NCBI RefSeq assembly: GCF_900591205.1
Contig: NZ_UUPU01000101.1
Span: forward strand, 1 to 41,259
Length of the DNA: 41,259 nucleotides
Reading direction: 5' to 3'
Source: Pseudomonas viridiflava
Lineage (GTDB): Bacteria; Pseudomonadota; Gammaproteobacteria; Pseudomonadales; Pseudomonadaceae
In this document: in pieces, positions 1 to 8,530 of the stretch
Layout: each line of letters starts with the position of its first letter
Numbering within the stretch: the first letter of the stretch is position 1
The notes under the pieces: model-generated
The model's input: the letters and a program-made list of their open reading frames with translations, nothing else
What the model was told of the DNA's origin: nothing
The model's database searches: none
Translations under genes and position numbers: made by a program

Positions 1-428
1 AATACCGCCGCCTTCGCAGCCTCGCTGGGGCTCGACAGCTCCCACATTTGATCTTCATTGCGGGTGGGGACTGCATCCGCCGTAAGGGCCTTGTGCACCA
101 AGATCCGGCATACACCGACAATACCCTGTGGGAGCTGTCGAGCTTCAGCGAGGCTGCGATGGCGGTGGGTCAGCCAACGTAGAGGTCGGCAATACCGCCG
201 CCTTCGCAGCCTCGCTGGGGCTCGACAACTCCAACATTTGATCTTCATTGCGCGTGGGGACTGCATCCGCAGTAAGGGCCTTGTGCACCGAGATCCGGCA
301 TACACCGACAATCCCCTGTGGGAGCTGTCGAGCTTCAGCGAGGCTGCGATGGCGGTGGGTCAGCCAACGTAGACGTCGGCAATACCGCCGCCTTCGCAGC
401 CTCGCTGGGGCTCGACAACTCCAACATT
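1..428. repeat. 190-bp tandem repeat containing a REPIN, 2.25 copies
   Basis: Copy A spans 1-190, copy B 191-380, and a partial copy C about 381-428. A and B differ at roughly seven or eight positions, for example in the segments following CTCGAC. Each unit holds two inverted REP-like arms, about 7-47 and 128-166 in copy A: one reads CGCAGCCTCGCTGGGGCTCG, the other is close to its complement (GAGCTTCAGCGAGGCTGCG). The spacer between the arms is about 80 bases. The array ends about 80 bases before the MFS start codon. Because the window opens at the first base of a unit, more copies may lie upstream. Open frames across this stretch follow the repeat and show no protein-family resemblance, so no gene is called in 1-507. 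Confidence 0.9.
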
Positions 429-507
429 GATGTTCACTGTGGTTGAACACTGTAGCCAGGTCATCTTCCAGTCTGCCTGGCCTGCTTGAGGAGTAACGAA
501 CGCCGCC

Positions 508-1776
508 ATGAGTTTCCTCGGCACCTTCCGTTCCCTGCGCAACCCCAACTACCGCATCTGGGCGGCCGGGGCGCTGGTCTCCAATATCGGCACCTGGATG
601 CAGCGCACCGCGCAGGACTGGCTGGTGCTCACCCAGCTCACCCCGCATAACGCCGCCGCGGTAGGCATCGTCATGTCGTTGCAGTTCGGGCCACAGTTGC
701 TACTGCTGCCGTGGACCGGTTTTGCCGCCGACCACTACGACCAGCGCAAATTGCTGATCGTCACGCAGGCGGTCATGGGCATCCTCGCACTGACGCTGGG
801 GGTGTTCACCATCACCGGTTTTGTCGAGTTGTGGCACGTGTATGTATTCGCGTTTTTATCCGGCTGCGCTTCGGCATTCGATGCGCCGGTGCGGCAGATT
901 TTCGTGGCGGAACTGGTGGGTGAGAAGGACTTGTCCAACGCCATCGCGCTTAATTCCACCTCGTTCAATATGGCGCGCATGATCGGCCCGGCAGTGGCCG
1001 GGCTGACCATTGCCTCGGTGGGCACCGGCTGGGCATTTCTACTCAACGGCAGCAGTTTTTTTGCGGTGTTGGCCTCGCTGTTTTTGCTGCGCGTATCGGG
1101 GCAGCACGCCAAGGTTCGCGCCCTGCGCACCAAAGGCAGCCTGACCGAGGGCTTGCGCTACGTATGGGCGCGGCCGGACCTGAAGGCGATCTTGCTGATG
1201 CTGTTTCTGATCGGCACCTTCGGCATGAACTTCCCGATTTTCATCTCGACCATGGCCGTGACGGCGTTCCATACCGATGCGCGTGGTTACGGCCTGCTGT
1301 CCTCGACCCTGGCCATCGGCACCATCGCCGGCGCGCTGCTGGCCGCCGGCCGCGAGCGGCCGCAGTTCAAGTCGTTGCTCAGCGGTGCGGCGGTGTTCGG
1401 GGTGGGCTGCACGCTGGCGGCACTGGCACCCAACTATTGGACGTTCGCAGTGGCACTGGTGATTATTGGCGTAGGCGCCATGACCTTCAGCAATACCACC
1501 AACAGCCTGATGCAGCTCACCACCGAGCCGGCCATGCGCGGCCGCGTGATCGCCTTGCGTGTCGGCGTGGCCCTGGGCGGCACGCCGATTGGCGCGCCCA
1601 TCGTCGGTTGGGTCGCCGACCACCTGGGCCCGCGCTGGGCACTGGGGGTCGGCGCGCTGTCGGGGGTTCTGGCAGTGGGGGTGGCGCTCTACACCCTCAA
1701 GCGCCGGCTGGACCGACCGACGTCGATCACGTGCGCCCCACCGACCCCGAAACCGGAAGATTCCCCAGCAACTTGA
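508..1776 (+). CDS. MFS exporter, MFS_3/EntS-like family
   Basis: This 422-residue inner-membrane protein has about 12 hydrophobic segments with short loops. The N-terminus (FRSLRNPNYRIWAAGALVSN, then IGTWMQRTAQDWLV) is typical of the MFS_3 (EntS-like) group of proton-driven exporters. The loop after TM2 carries DHYDQRKLL, the usual MFS motif A region, and a second one (WVADHLGPRWALG) follows TM10. AGGAG about 15 bases upstream supports the ATG chosen. The substrate cannot be read from sequence: relatives export siderophores, drugs or other small molecules. The last 50 bases overlap, antisense, the end of the endonuclease gene. The C-terminal tail after TM12 is basic and proline-rich, and is probably unconstrained. 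Confidence 0.88.
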   Translation: MSFLGTFRSLRNPNYRIWAAGALVSNIGTWMQRTAQDWLVLTQLTPHNAAAVGIVMSLQFGPQLLLLPWTGFAADHYDQRKLLIVTQAVMGILALTLGVFTITGFVELWHVYVFAFLSGCASAFDAPVRQIFVAELVGEKDLSNAIALNSTSFNMARMIGPAVAGLTIASVGTGWAFLLNGSSFFAVLASLFLLRVSGQHAKVRALRTKGSLTEGLRYVWARPDLKAILLMLFLIGTFGMNFPIFISTMAVTAFHTDARGYGLLSSTLAIGTIAGALLAAGRERPQFKSLLSGAAVFGVGCTLAALAPNYWTFAVALVIIGVGAMTFSNTTNSLMQLTTEPAMRGRVIALRVGVALGGTPIGAPIVGWVADHLGPRWALGVGALSGVLAVGVALYTLKRRLDRPTSITCAPPTPKPEDSPAT

Positions 1777-2524
1777 GCCCGGTGCTCTTCACAAAAGTGT
1801 CGTAGTCCATCGGCTTTTGGATCCGGGTTTCTGCATTGGGCAGCACGTAGGCCCACGCACGTTTGGACGAGGCGTCATACACCAACTTGAACAGGCGCGT
1901 CGGCACCCAGACCTTATTGTCGCCAATGGTGCCGTAGCCCGGGTCGAACAGCGGGCCGGTAAACACATACACATCGCCACCGGCGCGCTTGGCGAACTTG
2001 CGCACGTCGGCCTCGACCTTGCTCCAGATCTTGCGGTTGTTGGTGGGGTCTTGCGGCACCATGTTCGACAGCGCAAAAGACTGAGCCATGGCGTGCGCGT
2101 TCGGAGCGTCCGCGGCCGGGGCCTGGTGACCACGGTCAACCGCCGGATGCTGACTGCGGTAGTCGCTCAACTCGGCGCGCCCGGCCTTGGGAATACGCGG
2201 GTCGGGGTAGAACTGGTTGGTGCGCTCCTCGCCTTTGGCCTCCTGCAATTGCGCGGCATTGAGGCGCTCGACCACCACCAGCGGGGTCTTGCTGGCTTGC
2301 GAGTACAACACCGCAAACGTGTCGGAACACAACGCGAGGGGTTTCATCGTGGCCGGCACGGTGGCGGTGTTAATCGGAGTTTTACTCGGGAAGAGTTCAG
2401 CGCAGCCATCGAACGAGGCGCGTTGCTGCGTGGGGGTATAAGGGTTTGCCAGGCTGCGGGCGTCTACCGCGGTGGAAAGCAAAACAAGGGCTGACAGCCC
2501 GGCTGCAAGAGTGCGTAGGTACAT
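1727..2524 (-). CDS. Secreted DNA/RNA non-specific endonuclease (NucA/EndoG family)
   Basis: The 265-residue protein starts with a signal peptide (MYLRTLAAGLSALVLLSTAVDA, cut probably after ADA), so it should act in the periplasm or outside the cell. The family's catalytic motif appears as DRGHQAPAAD around residues 130-139; its histidine is the general base. A downstream NMVPQDPTNNRKIW segment matches the family's metal-binding asparagine region. The C-terminal half (FTGPLFDPG, VPTRLFKLVYD) also fits PF01223. These enzymes cut DNA and RNA without sequence preference using Mg2+. No inhibitor gene of the NuiA type is adjacent, consistent with an exported enzyme used for nucleic-acid scavenging or defence. 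The ribosome binding site is weak. Its 3' end overlaps the MFS gene by 50 bases, convergent. Confidence 0.88.
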   Translation of the reverse strand: MYLRTLAAGLSALVLLSTAVDARSLANPYTPTQQRASFDGCAELFPSKTPINTATVPATMKPLALCSDTFAVLYSQASKTPLVVVERLNAAQLQEAKGEERTNQFYPDPRIPKAGRAELSDYRSQHPAVDRGHQAPAADAPNAHAMAQSFALSNMVPQDPTNNRKIWSKVEADVRKFAKRAGGDVYVFTGPLFDPGYGTIGDNKVWVPTRLFKLVYDASSKRAWAYVLPNAETRIQKPMDYDTFVKSTGLKLLGNLPVSGSVGRT

Positions 2525-2624
2525 GCGTTAAATCTTATGGTGAGGGTAAACAGACAAGCGCGAATGATCGTGCGGGGCGTATGGACCCTGATTAGGCTGT
2601 TTGGTGCCGCAAGCTCGCGGATAA

Positions 2625-2659
2625 GGTTGAACCTGTGCCACCTGAGTGCGTTCAGAACC
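2625..2659. promoter_or_regulatory. Interrupted inverted repeat upstream of the reductase gene
   Basis: GGTTGAAC at 2625-2632 is mirrored by GTTCAGAACC at 2650-2659, which reads GGTT-CT-GAAC on the other strand. It lies 21-56 bases before the reductase start, where a regulator could control it. No adjacent regulator gene points to a ligand, and I cannot fix a -10/-35 pair with confidence. It may be chance. Confidence 0.25.
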
Positions 2660-2680
2660 CTACATCCTCGGGAGAACTTT

Positions 2681-3742
2681 ATGACCCAGACCGCATTAGT
2701 CGTCGGCGCCAGCGGCATCGTTGGCAGCGCCATCACCCAGTTACTGCTCGATAACCAATGGCAGGTCGCCGCGCTGTCCCGTCAGCCATCGCAAGTGCCG
2801 GGGGTGATCCCGGTGGCTGCCGATCTGCAAGATCCGGCATCACTGCACAAGGCACTGGCAGACCTGAAGCCGACCCATGTGTTCATCACCACTTGGTCAC
2901 GCCAAGCCACCGAAGCCGAAAATATCCGTGTGAATGCCGCGATGGTGCGCAACGTGCTGGACGCCGTGCGCCCCGCCGGCAGCGTGCAGCACGTGGCGCT
3001 GGTCACCGGTTTGAAGCACTACCTCGGCCCGTTCGAAAACTATGGCAAGGGCAACCTGCCGCAAACCCCGTTCCGCGAAGAACAAGGCCGCCTTCCCGTA
3101 GAGAACTTCTACTACGCCCAAGAAGACGAAGTGTTCGCCGCCGCAAAACAGGATGGCTTCACCTGGAGCGTGCACCGCCCGCACACCGTCACCGGCGTGG
3201 CCGTGGGCAACGCGATGAACATGGCGACCACCCTCGCCGTCTACGCCAGTGTCTGCAAACACACCGGTCGCCCGTTTGTATTCCCAGGCTCGCGCGTGCA
3301 GTGGGACAGCCTCACCGACATGACTGATGCACGGCAACTGGCCAAGCAACAACTATGGGCAGCCACTACACCGGCTGCGGCCAACCAGGCATTCAATATC
3401 ACCAATGGCGACGTCTTCCGTTGGAACTGGATGTGGGGCCGGATCGCCGAGTACTTCGACCTTGCGCCCGCAGAGTTCCCCGCCGCGCCCTCCCTGCTTG
3501 AAACGCAGATGGCTAACGACCAGGCCGCGTGGAGCCAGATCGCTACAGAACACGGCCTGAGAGAAACCGATATCCACCGACTGGTCTCGCCTTGGCACAC
3601 CGATGCCGACCTGGGGCGGCCGATCGAGGTGGTCACGGATATGTCCAAGAGCCGCAAGATCGGCTTCACCGGTTACCAGGCCAGCGACCAGGCGTTTTTC
3701 GATGTGTTCGATCAGTTGCGGGCCGCACGCTTGATCCCCTGA
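2681..3742 (+). CDS. NAD(P)-dependent reductase, PRISE-type atypical SDR
   Basis: This cytosolic protein of 353 residues begins MTQTALVVGASGIVGSAI, a Rossmann fold with the GxxGxxG nucleotide-binding turn at residues 9-15. The segment TGLKHYLGPFE (about residues 109-119) and NFYYAQEDEVF (about 143-153) match the lysine and tyrosine motifs that define the PRISE group (progesterone 5-beta-reductase/iridoid synthase-like enzymes), which reduce enones with NADPH. Bacterial members are mostly uncharacterised, so the natural substrate is unknown. GGAG six bases before ATG 2681 decides the start; the frame opens earlier, at 2537, but that stretch has no ribosome binding site. It is divergent from the endonuclease and convergent with the MFS gene at 3760. 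Confidence 0.88.
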   Translation: MTQTALVVGASGIVGSAITQLLLDNQWQVAALSRQPSQVPGVIPVAADLQDPASLHKALADLKPTHVFITTWSRQATEAENIRVNAAMVRNVLDAVRPAGSVQHVALVTGLKHYLGPFENYGKGNLPQTPFREEQGRLPVENFYYAQEDEVFAAAKQDGFTWSVHRPHTVTGVAVGNAMNMATTLAVYASVCKHTGRPFVFPGSRVQWDSLTDMTDARQLAKQQLWAATTPAAANQAFNITNGDVFRWNWMWGRIAEYFDLAPAEFPAAPSLLETQMANDQAAWSQIATEHGLRETDIHRLVSPWHTDADLGRPIEVVTDMSKSRKIGFTGYQASDQAFFDVFDQLRAARLIP

Positions 3743-3759
3743 TGCTCAGGGCCGAAGGT

Positions 3760-4971
3760 TTAATGCGCCACTGTCACGCTGCCAGCGCGTCGCCCGGGCT
3801 TGAAGCCATGGCCACGCGCATTCCACGCGATCACCAGCGCCACGCCCACCAAGCCCAGCATCGCCCACGGAAACGCTGCCACACCCCAGGTGTCCAGCAG
3901 CACCCCGCCGACCACGCCGCTGCCGGCAATCGCGCTGTTCCACGCCACCACATTCAGCGACAACGCCACATCCGCGCCATCGCCCGCCGCATCCGCCAAG
4001 GCGGTTTGCAGCAGGGTCGCGGCGCCGCCGAAGCTCAAGCCCCACACCGCCACACCGAGGTAAAGCACCCACGGCACACTGCCCAGCAACCCGAACAGCA
4101 TGCTCACAGCCGCAAACATCACCAGGCTCGCCAGCACGGTTTTACGCAGCAAGGGCTCGACCAGCCTGGCCGTGATCCAGATCCCCGCCAACGCCGCAAT
4201 CCCGAACACCAGCAACACCAGGTCCACGCGCTCGGCCAAGCCTGCCGGCGCCAAGAACGGGGCGATGTAGGTGTACAAAATGTTGTGCGCCAGCATCCAA
4301 CTGATCACCACCGCCAACACGGGACGCACACCGGGTGTGCTCAGCACTTTACCCAGTGACAGGCGTTGATGAGCGGGCTGCGGCGCGTAGTCCGGGACTT
4401 TCACCAAGACCCACACGATCAGCACCAGGGTCAGGGCCGACATCAAACCAAAGGTCGTGCGCCAACCCACCAGGCCACCCAGCCAGGTGCCCAGCGGCAC
4501 CCCCAGCGACAGCGCAATCGGCGTGCCGACCATCGCCAGCGCCAGCGCCTTGCCCTGTTGATGGGGCGCGACCATGCGCCGTGCATAGCCCGCCAGCAGG
4601 CTCCAGGCCAGCCCCGCCGCCACCCCGGCGAAGAAGCGCGCCACCAGGGTCACGCCGTAGTGCGACGACAGCGCGGTAACGGAGTTGAACAGCAGAAAGC
4701 CGACGATGGTCAGCAGCAACACATTGCGTCGGCGCCAGCCGCGCGTGGCGATGGTCATGGGGATCACCGCGAGTACCGAGCCCAGCGCATAGGCGGTGAC
4801 CATCTGCCCGGCCATGGAGGGGGAAATCGCCAAGCCTTCGCTGATCAACGGTAATAGGCCCGCCGGCAGGGTTTCGGTGACGATGCAAATGAAGCCGGTC
4901 ATGGCCAGCGCGAGCAAGGCGCCAATGGGCAGGCGCTCGGACGAGGCGGATAAGGTGAGTGAGGGCGTCAC
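3760..4971 (-). CDS. MFS transporter, DHA1 (AraJ/YdhP-like) family
   Basis: The protein has 403 residues and about 12 membrane segments, with the opening typical of sugar-efflux/drug-efflux DHA1 exporters (LLALAMTGFICIVTETLPAG, then LLPLI). The motif A region is degenerate (IATRGWRRRNVLL), and LLAGYARRMVAPHQQGKALA is the usual inter-domain stretch of this family. The start is a GTG at 4971, preceded by AAGGAG. It is divergent from a TetR regulator, with an inverted repeat in the shared 120-base region, so it is probably repressed by that regulator and induced by the compound it exports. The substrate is unknown. Confidence 0.88.
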   Translation of the reverse strand: MTPSLTLSASSERLPIGALLALAMTGFICIVTETLPAGLLPLISEGLAISPSMAGQMVTAYALGSVLAVIPMTIATRGWRRRNVLLLTIVGFLLFNSVTALSSHYGVTLVARFFAGVAAGLAWSLLAGYARRMVAPHQQGKALALAMVGTPIALSLGVPLGTWLGGLVGWRTTFGLMSALTLVLIVWVLVKVPDYAPQPAHQRLSLGKVLSTPGVRPVLAVVISWMLAHNILYTYIAPFLAPAGLAERVDLVLLVFGIAALAGIWITARLVEPLLRKTVLASLVMFAAVSMLFGLLGSVPWVLYLGVAVWGLSFGGAATLLQTALADAAGDGADVALSLNVVAWNSAIAGSGVVGGVLLDTWGVAAFPWAMLGLVGVALVIAWNARGHGFKPGRRAGSVTVAH

Positions 4972-4992
4972 GGGATACTCCTTCAGGGCTAC

Positions 4993-5067
4993 TTAAATAC
5001 TGATCGTTACAGATGTTGCGGGCAGGTGCTTCACGTTGTCAACGACTTATGTATCGACTAGTATTTA
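4993..5067. promoter_or_regulatory. Inverted-repeat operator candidate between MFS and tetR
   Basis: TTAAATACTGATCG at 4993-5006 is mirrored by CGACTAGTATTTA at 5055-5067. The complement of the second reads TAAATACTAGTCG, matching the first at 11 of 13 positions. The right arm lies over the predicted -10 of the regulator gene; the left arm lies close to the start of the exporter gene. TetR proteins usually bind such repeats in the gap between themselves and the divergent target gene, so these are the two most likely binding sites. The 49-base spacing means two separate half-palindromic sites or a looped complex rather than one compact operator. Confidence 0.5.
5036..5064 (+). promoter_or_regulatory. 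Sigma-70 promoter of the TetR gene
   Basis: TTGTCA at 5036-5041 and TAGTAT at 5059-5064 are separated by 17 bases, close to the sigma-70 consensus. The expected transcription start, near 5071, leaves a short leader with CGGAGA before ATG 5093. The -35 overlaps TTGACA on the other strand (5042-5037), so the two divergent promoters may share this core. Confidence 0.6.
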
Positions 5068-5092
5068 TCTCGTTCCCCACCGGAGACCTGAC

Positions 5093-5797
5093 ATGGCACA
5101 AATGGGCCGCCCCCGCACCTTCGACCGCGAGCAGGCCGTGGAACAAGCCCTGCACTTGTTCTGGCAGCACGGCTACGACGCCACCTCCCTCGCCCAGCTC
5201 AAGGCCGGACTGGGCGGCGGCATCTCCGCGCCGAGCTTCTACGCAGCGTTCGGCTCCAAAGAGGCGCTGTTCGATGAATGCGTGCAGCATTACCTGGCAA
5301 CCTACGCCCAGGTCACTGAATGCCTGTGGGACACCAGCTTGCTACCGCGCCAGGCGGTCGAGACTGCGTTGCGCCAGTCGACGCGCATGCAATGTGAGGA
5401 CGGGCACCCCAAGGGCTGCATGGTGGCGTTGGGCGTGATGAGCGCGCCTGGCCCGGAGCATGCGCGGGTGGCGGATGCGCTGACGCAGTCGCGGGCACGC
5501 ACCCGGGCGGGGATTGTGGCGTGTGTGGAGCGAGCGATCAGGATCGGCCAGTTGCCGGAGCACACTCAGGCGGCCGTCATGGCCAGCGTATTCGACAGTT
5601 TTTTGCAGGGCGTTTCGATATTGGCGCGCGATAACGTGCCCCACGCAACCCTCGATGCAGCCATCAGCCAACTGCTGCTGACATGGGATGTTGCAGCTTC
5701 CACCACAGCGCCTACGCGTCGCGACATGCCAGCAAAAAATCCACGAACGCCCGCACCCGATGCGGCACATAACGCCCATGGGGATACAGCAAGGTAA
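5093..5797 (+). CDS. TetR-family transcriptional repressor
   Basis: The protein has 234 residues. The N-terminal helix-turn-helix runs MGRPRTFDREQAVEQALHLF, then WQHGYDATSLAQLKAGLGGG with ISAPSFYAAFGSKEALF. This is the pattern of the AcrR/YcdC-like TetR group that opens with 'GRPR' and has a C-terminal ligand domain with a CxxGCM-like segment (CEDGHPKGCMV). CGGAGA sets the start at 5093; the upstream TTG at 5036 is the -35 itself. It probably represses the divergent MFS exporter. The last 25 or so residues are low in structure, and the final 86 bases of the gene run antisense to the end of the broken LysR gene, which suggests the tail is a read-through extension. Confidence 0.88.
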   Translation: MAQMGRPRTFDREQAVEQALHLFWQHGYDATSLAQLKAGLGGGISAPSFYAAFGSKEALFDECVQHYLATYAQVTECLWDTSLLPRQAVETALRQSTRMQCEDGHPKGCMVALGVMSAPGPEHARVADALTQSRARTRAGIVACVERAIRIGQLPEHTQAAVMASVFDSFLQGVSILARDNVPHATLDAAISQLLLTWDVAASTTAPTRRDMPAKNPRTPAPDAAHNAHGDTAR

Positions 5798-6622
5798 ACG
5801 GCCGCGAACGCCCTCCGTAGGGCTGCAGCACTTGCTCCAGGCTGCCGTCCGCCAGTTCCCGTTCGACAATAAACGTGTAGGTCTGGAACAACCCCGCCCC
5901 ATGTTTGGCCAAGGTCACGCCGCCAAGCACATCGTCGGAACAGCTGTACCCCGCCTCCCCCGCAAACTCCTGCGCTTTGCCGTTGACCTGGAACAACCAG
6001 GTGATGCGCCGGCCGTTGCTCGGCAGTTCGTACTGGATGCATTCGTGAGCAGGCAAGTGCTCCAGCGTCTGTGGGATGCCGGCACGTTGCAGGTAAGACG
6101 GTGCGGCGACCACCACCCGTTCGGCGTCTTCAGGCGACGGGCGATCAGCGAGGAGTTGGGCTGTGCACGCACGCGCACGGCCAGGTCATACTCCTCGGCC
6201 ACGAAGTCGATATTGCGGTTGCTGATGTGGACATCCACCGTGACTTGCGGGTACAGCGCACGAAATTTCGGCAGCAGCGGCAGCAGCCGATGGTGCGCGT
6301 AAGGGGTGGGAATGCTGATGCGCAGCAGGCCGGACGGCACCGACTGCGCGCCCATGACTTCCTGTTGGGCTTCTACCAACTGGGTCAGCGCCTGGCGGCA
6401 CTGCTCGAAAAACGTCCGCCCGCTGTCGGTCAGGCGAATGCTGCGGGTGGTGCGCACAAACAGGCGCGAGCCCAGGCGCTCTTCCAGGCGCGAGATGCTG
6501 CGGCTCACCGCCGCCGGGGTAACGCGGGCGACCTGCGCGGCGGCGGTGAAGCTGCTCGCTTCGGCGGCCAGGCAGAACAGCTCGATACTGCCCAGCTGTA
6601 AATCTTCGAAATGGCGCTTCAT
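5712..6622 (-). pseudogene. LysR-family regulator broken by a one-base deletion
   Basis: Residues 1-60 form a normal LysR helix-turn-helix (LGSIELFCLAAEASSFTAAA, with VTPAAVSRSISRLEERLGSR). The effector domain begins normally (VPSGLLRISIPTPYAHHRLL) and runs in frame to RRLK at 6128. The frame then shifts: from 6119 down, the continuation (RVVVAAPSYLQRAGIPQTL, ECIQYELPSNGR, GAGLFQTYTF) is in another frame and ends at 5712. The sequence reads AAG-ACG-CCG; one extra G would restore AAG-GAC-GCC-GAA-CGG (K-D-A-E-R) and give a normal 303-residue regulator. So there is one missing base near 6127, either a real mutation or a sequencing error. Without it the protein is a 235-residue truncation with a foreign tail. 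Its target is unknown; the ribosome binding site is weak. Confidence 0.85.
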
Positions 6623-6708
6623 GCTTCATTACACCGGTTAAGTACTCGACGCCATACTCACCAGCCCCTCATACAAAAATACAGCGACCCTCACGCGCCC
6701 AAGCGATG

Positions 6709-7362
6709 TCAAGCACCCGCCGGGACGGTAATGAACGCATCGGCCCCGGTTGAATATTCGATGATCGACGGCGTATTCATCTTGAGTTTGTGCCGCTCGA
6801 TATGGTCGCTTTTCATCCGGGAAAGGAAACGCACCAAGTACAGCCCCGGCTCATCCAGCTTGACCACGTACTTGAGCTCATAGGATTCGGACGGGCCGAC
6901 ATCCAGATAAGGAAACACCAGTAAGGTCGAACTCATGCCGTCGTACCGTGCGCCGGCAATGTCCCAGGCGCGGCCGTACACCGGCAAGCCTGCCTCGAAA
7001 CGCTCAACTTTAACCACCGATAAAACCCGCCGATCAAGGTTCAGCCTGGCGATGTCATTGCCGCTATTGGACAGCGTCACGCCTATTTCCAACACACTCG
7101 CCCCGCCCTCGGCGGGCATCAAGTGGGTGCTCAGGCTCGCGCCCACATGGGCGCTCAGCTCGGTCTTCATCTGCATCTCCTTGAGCAGGAGCGCACTCAT
7201 TTGCGAGTCGTGCTTGACGTAGTAAGTCACCCATACCGTCCAGGCGGCCACACATAACAGGGCCACCAGGGACCCCACGCTCGCAAACACACCCACCTTG
7301 ATCTGCACCAGTTCCCAGTAACCGCGCCGCAGGGAGTTTTTTCTTGAAGGCGTAGGATTCAT
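6709..7362 (-). CDS. Hypothetical single-pass membrane protein
   Basis: I do not recognise this family. The protein has 217 residues: a short basic cytoplasmic N-terminus, one hydrophobic segment at about residues 24-47 (VGVFASVGSLVALLCVAAWT), then a soluble domain outside the membrane that looks beta-rich, with alternating hydrophobic residues such as ASVLEIGVTLSNSGNDIARL and YELKYVVKLDEPGLYLVRFL. That part resembles an immunoglobulin-like or NEAT-like sandwich more than an enzyme. The start chosen, ATG 7362, has CAGGAGC ten bases upstream; the frame opens earlier, at 7392. It lies just past the decayed dehydrogenase on the same strand. Confidence 0.6.
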   Translation of the reverse strand: MNPTPSRKNSLRRGYWELVQIKVGVFASVGSLVALLCVAAWTVWVTYYVKHDSQMSALLLKEMQMKTELSAHVGASLSTHLMPAEGGASVLEIGVTLSNSGNDIARLNLDRRVLSVVKVERFEAGLPVYGRAWDIAGARYDGMSSTLLVFPYLDVGPSESYELKYVVKLDEPGLYLVRFLSRMKSDHIERHKLKMNTPSIIEYSTGADAFITVPAGA

Positions 7363-7540
7363 ACACAGGTTGCTCCTGAACAAAGCGAGCAAACCTACGG
7401 CAACCCCATACGTTCAAGCAATAAACCCTCACGCCGACGTGGCGTCGCACTCCACAGAAAGCCCGCCGACCGGCACCGGCTCGGCAATGGTCAGCGGGCG
7501 ACATCATTGTCGGCGACCGCGACGCCTGGTGGTGGTGGCG

Positions 7541-8530
7541 CATCTGCTGGAACTCGGCAGTGCCGAACAATCCGCGGGTCAGCGCGGTGAGCGGCACGTG
7601 GATCGAGACGATGTGCGCCTCAGCCAGTAACTGCGCAAGGCTTGCTCGTCGTTCAAGCCCAAGGCTGCGCGCCACCGGCCCGGTAAAACGCTCGGACCCG
7701 GTGGCGATCACCTTGATGCCCAGCGCCGTCGCCTTGCGTGCTACCTGCTGGGCAATGCTGCCGGTGCCCACCAGCCCAAGCGTCAGTTCGGCGTATTCGG
7801 GGGTAGGTGCCAAGGTGCCTTTTGCCCAATGGCCGTTGTGCGTTTCGGCGTTGTAGTGATCCAGATCGCGAGACAGAAACAGCGCCTGGGCCACAACGTA
7901 TTCGGCAACGGCGGCCGCGTTGGAACCCGGCGTGTTGAATATCGCCACGCCACACTGCTCGCACTCAAGCCGATCTATATGATTAACCCCGGTGCTGGCC
8001 TGGGCGATGGCGCGCAGTGGCGTGGCCAGCGCGGGCGAGCTGGCGGCGCGGATCAGGCTGGCGCCGAGGGGGATGTTCAAGCGCGTCTTGAACACGCTGT
8101 ATCCCCCGGCCCGACTCACGGCGGCGATCAAGGCAGGCTCGTAATGACAGTTGATCTCGGCATAGTGAATGCGCGTGGTGTAGTGCTGCCGGATGCGGTC
8201 TGTGTCCGCAAAATAGTGCAGGTTGAGGGTGACGGCCAGGCCCAGCTCAAGAAAGCGATCGACTTCCTCAAACAGCAACGGCGGGCCGGGGGCATCGAGT
8301 ATCAGGGTGGTAAATGCCATACAGTTGATCCTCTTGGAGGGTAGCGCCGGGTGCTCGAAGAACGTCGCCTGGTAGCGTCGCACCACCTCTGCCCAGCGTT
8401 GAATCCTGCCCGCAACGACCGCCTCGGACGGTTGCGGCTGGGGCTCGGCGTGCATCTGGTACAACTGACTGAGGAAGTTGACGGACTGGTTGCGGGTCAG
8501 CAGCTGAGTGCCACCTAAATAATTCTTCAT
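7541..8530 (-). pseudogene. D-2-hydroxyacid dehydrogenase, C-terminus lost
   Basis: About 330 residues are recognisable. ASTGVNHID, GSNAAAVAEYVVAQALFLSR and the NAD-binding LVGTGSIAQQVARKATALG place it in the D-isomer specific 2-hydroxyacid dehydrogenase family (PF02826/PF00389). Homology stops at GLFGTAEFQQM. The expected NTARGxxVD strand, the catalytic Glu and His and the final substrate helices are missing. The frame stays open on the minus strand to 7064 only by running through the next gene out of frame, with low-complexity residues (HHHQASRSPTMM), so it cannot be the true C-terminus. The first 75 or so residues before MAFTTLILDAPG are also not part of the usual fold. The start codon is uncertain (8554, 8536 or 8530), with no good ribosome binding site. 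Confidence 0.75.

Noticed and set aside
7370..7630. 86-residue open frame on the plus strand at the dehydrogenase end
   Set aside because: It is out of frame with the RraA-like motif and overlaps the intact part of the dehydrogenase; not a gene.
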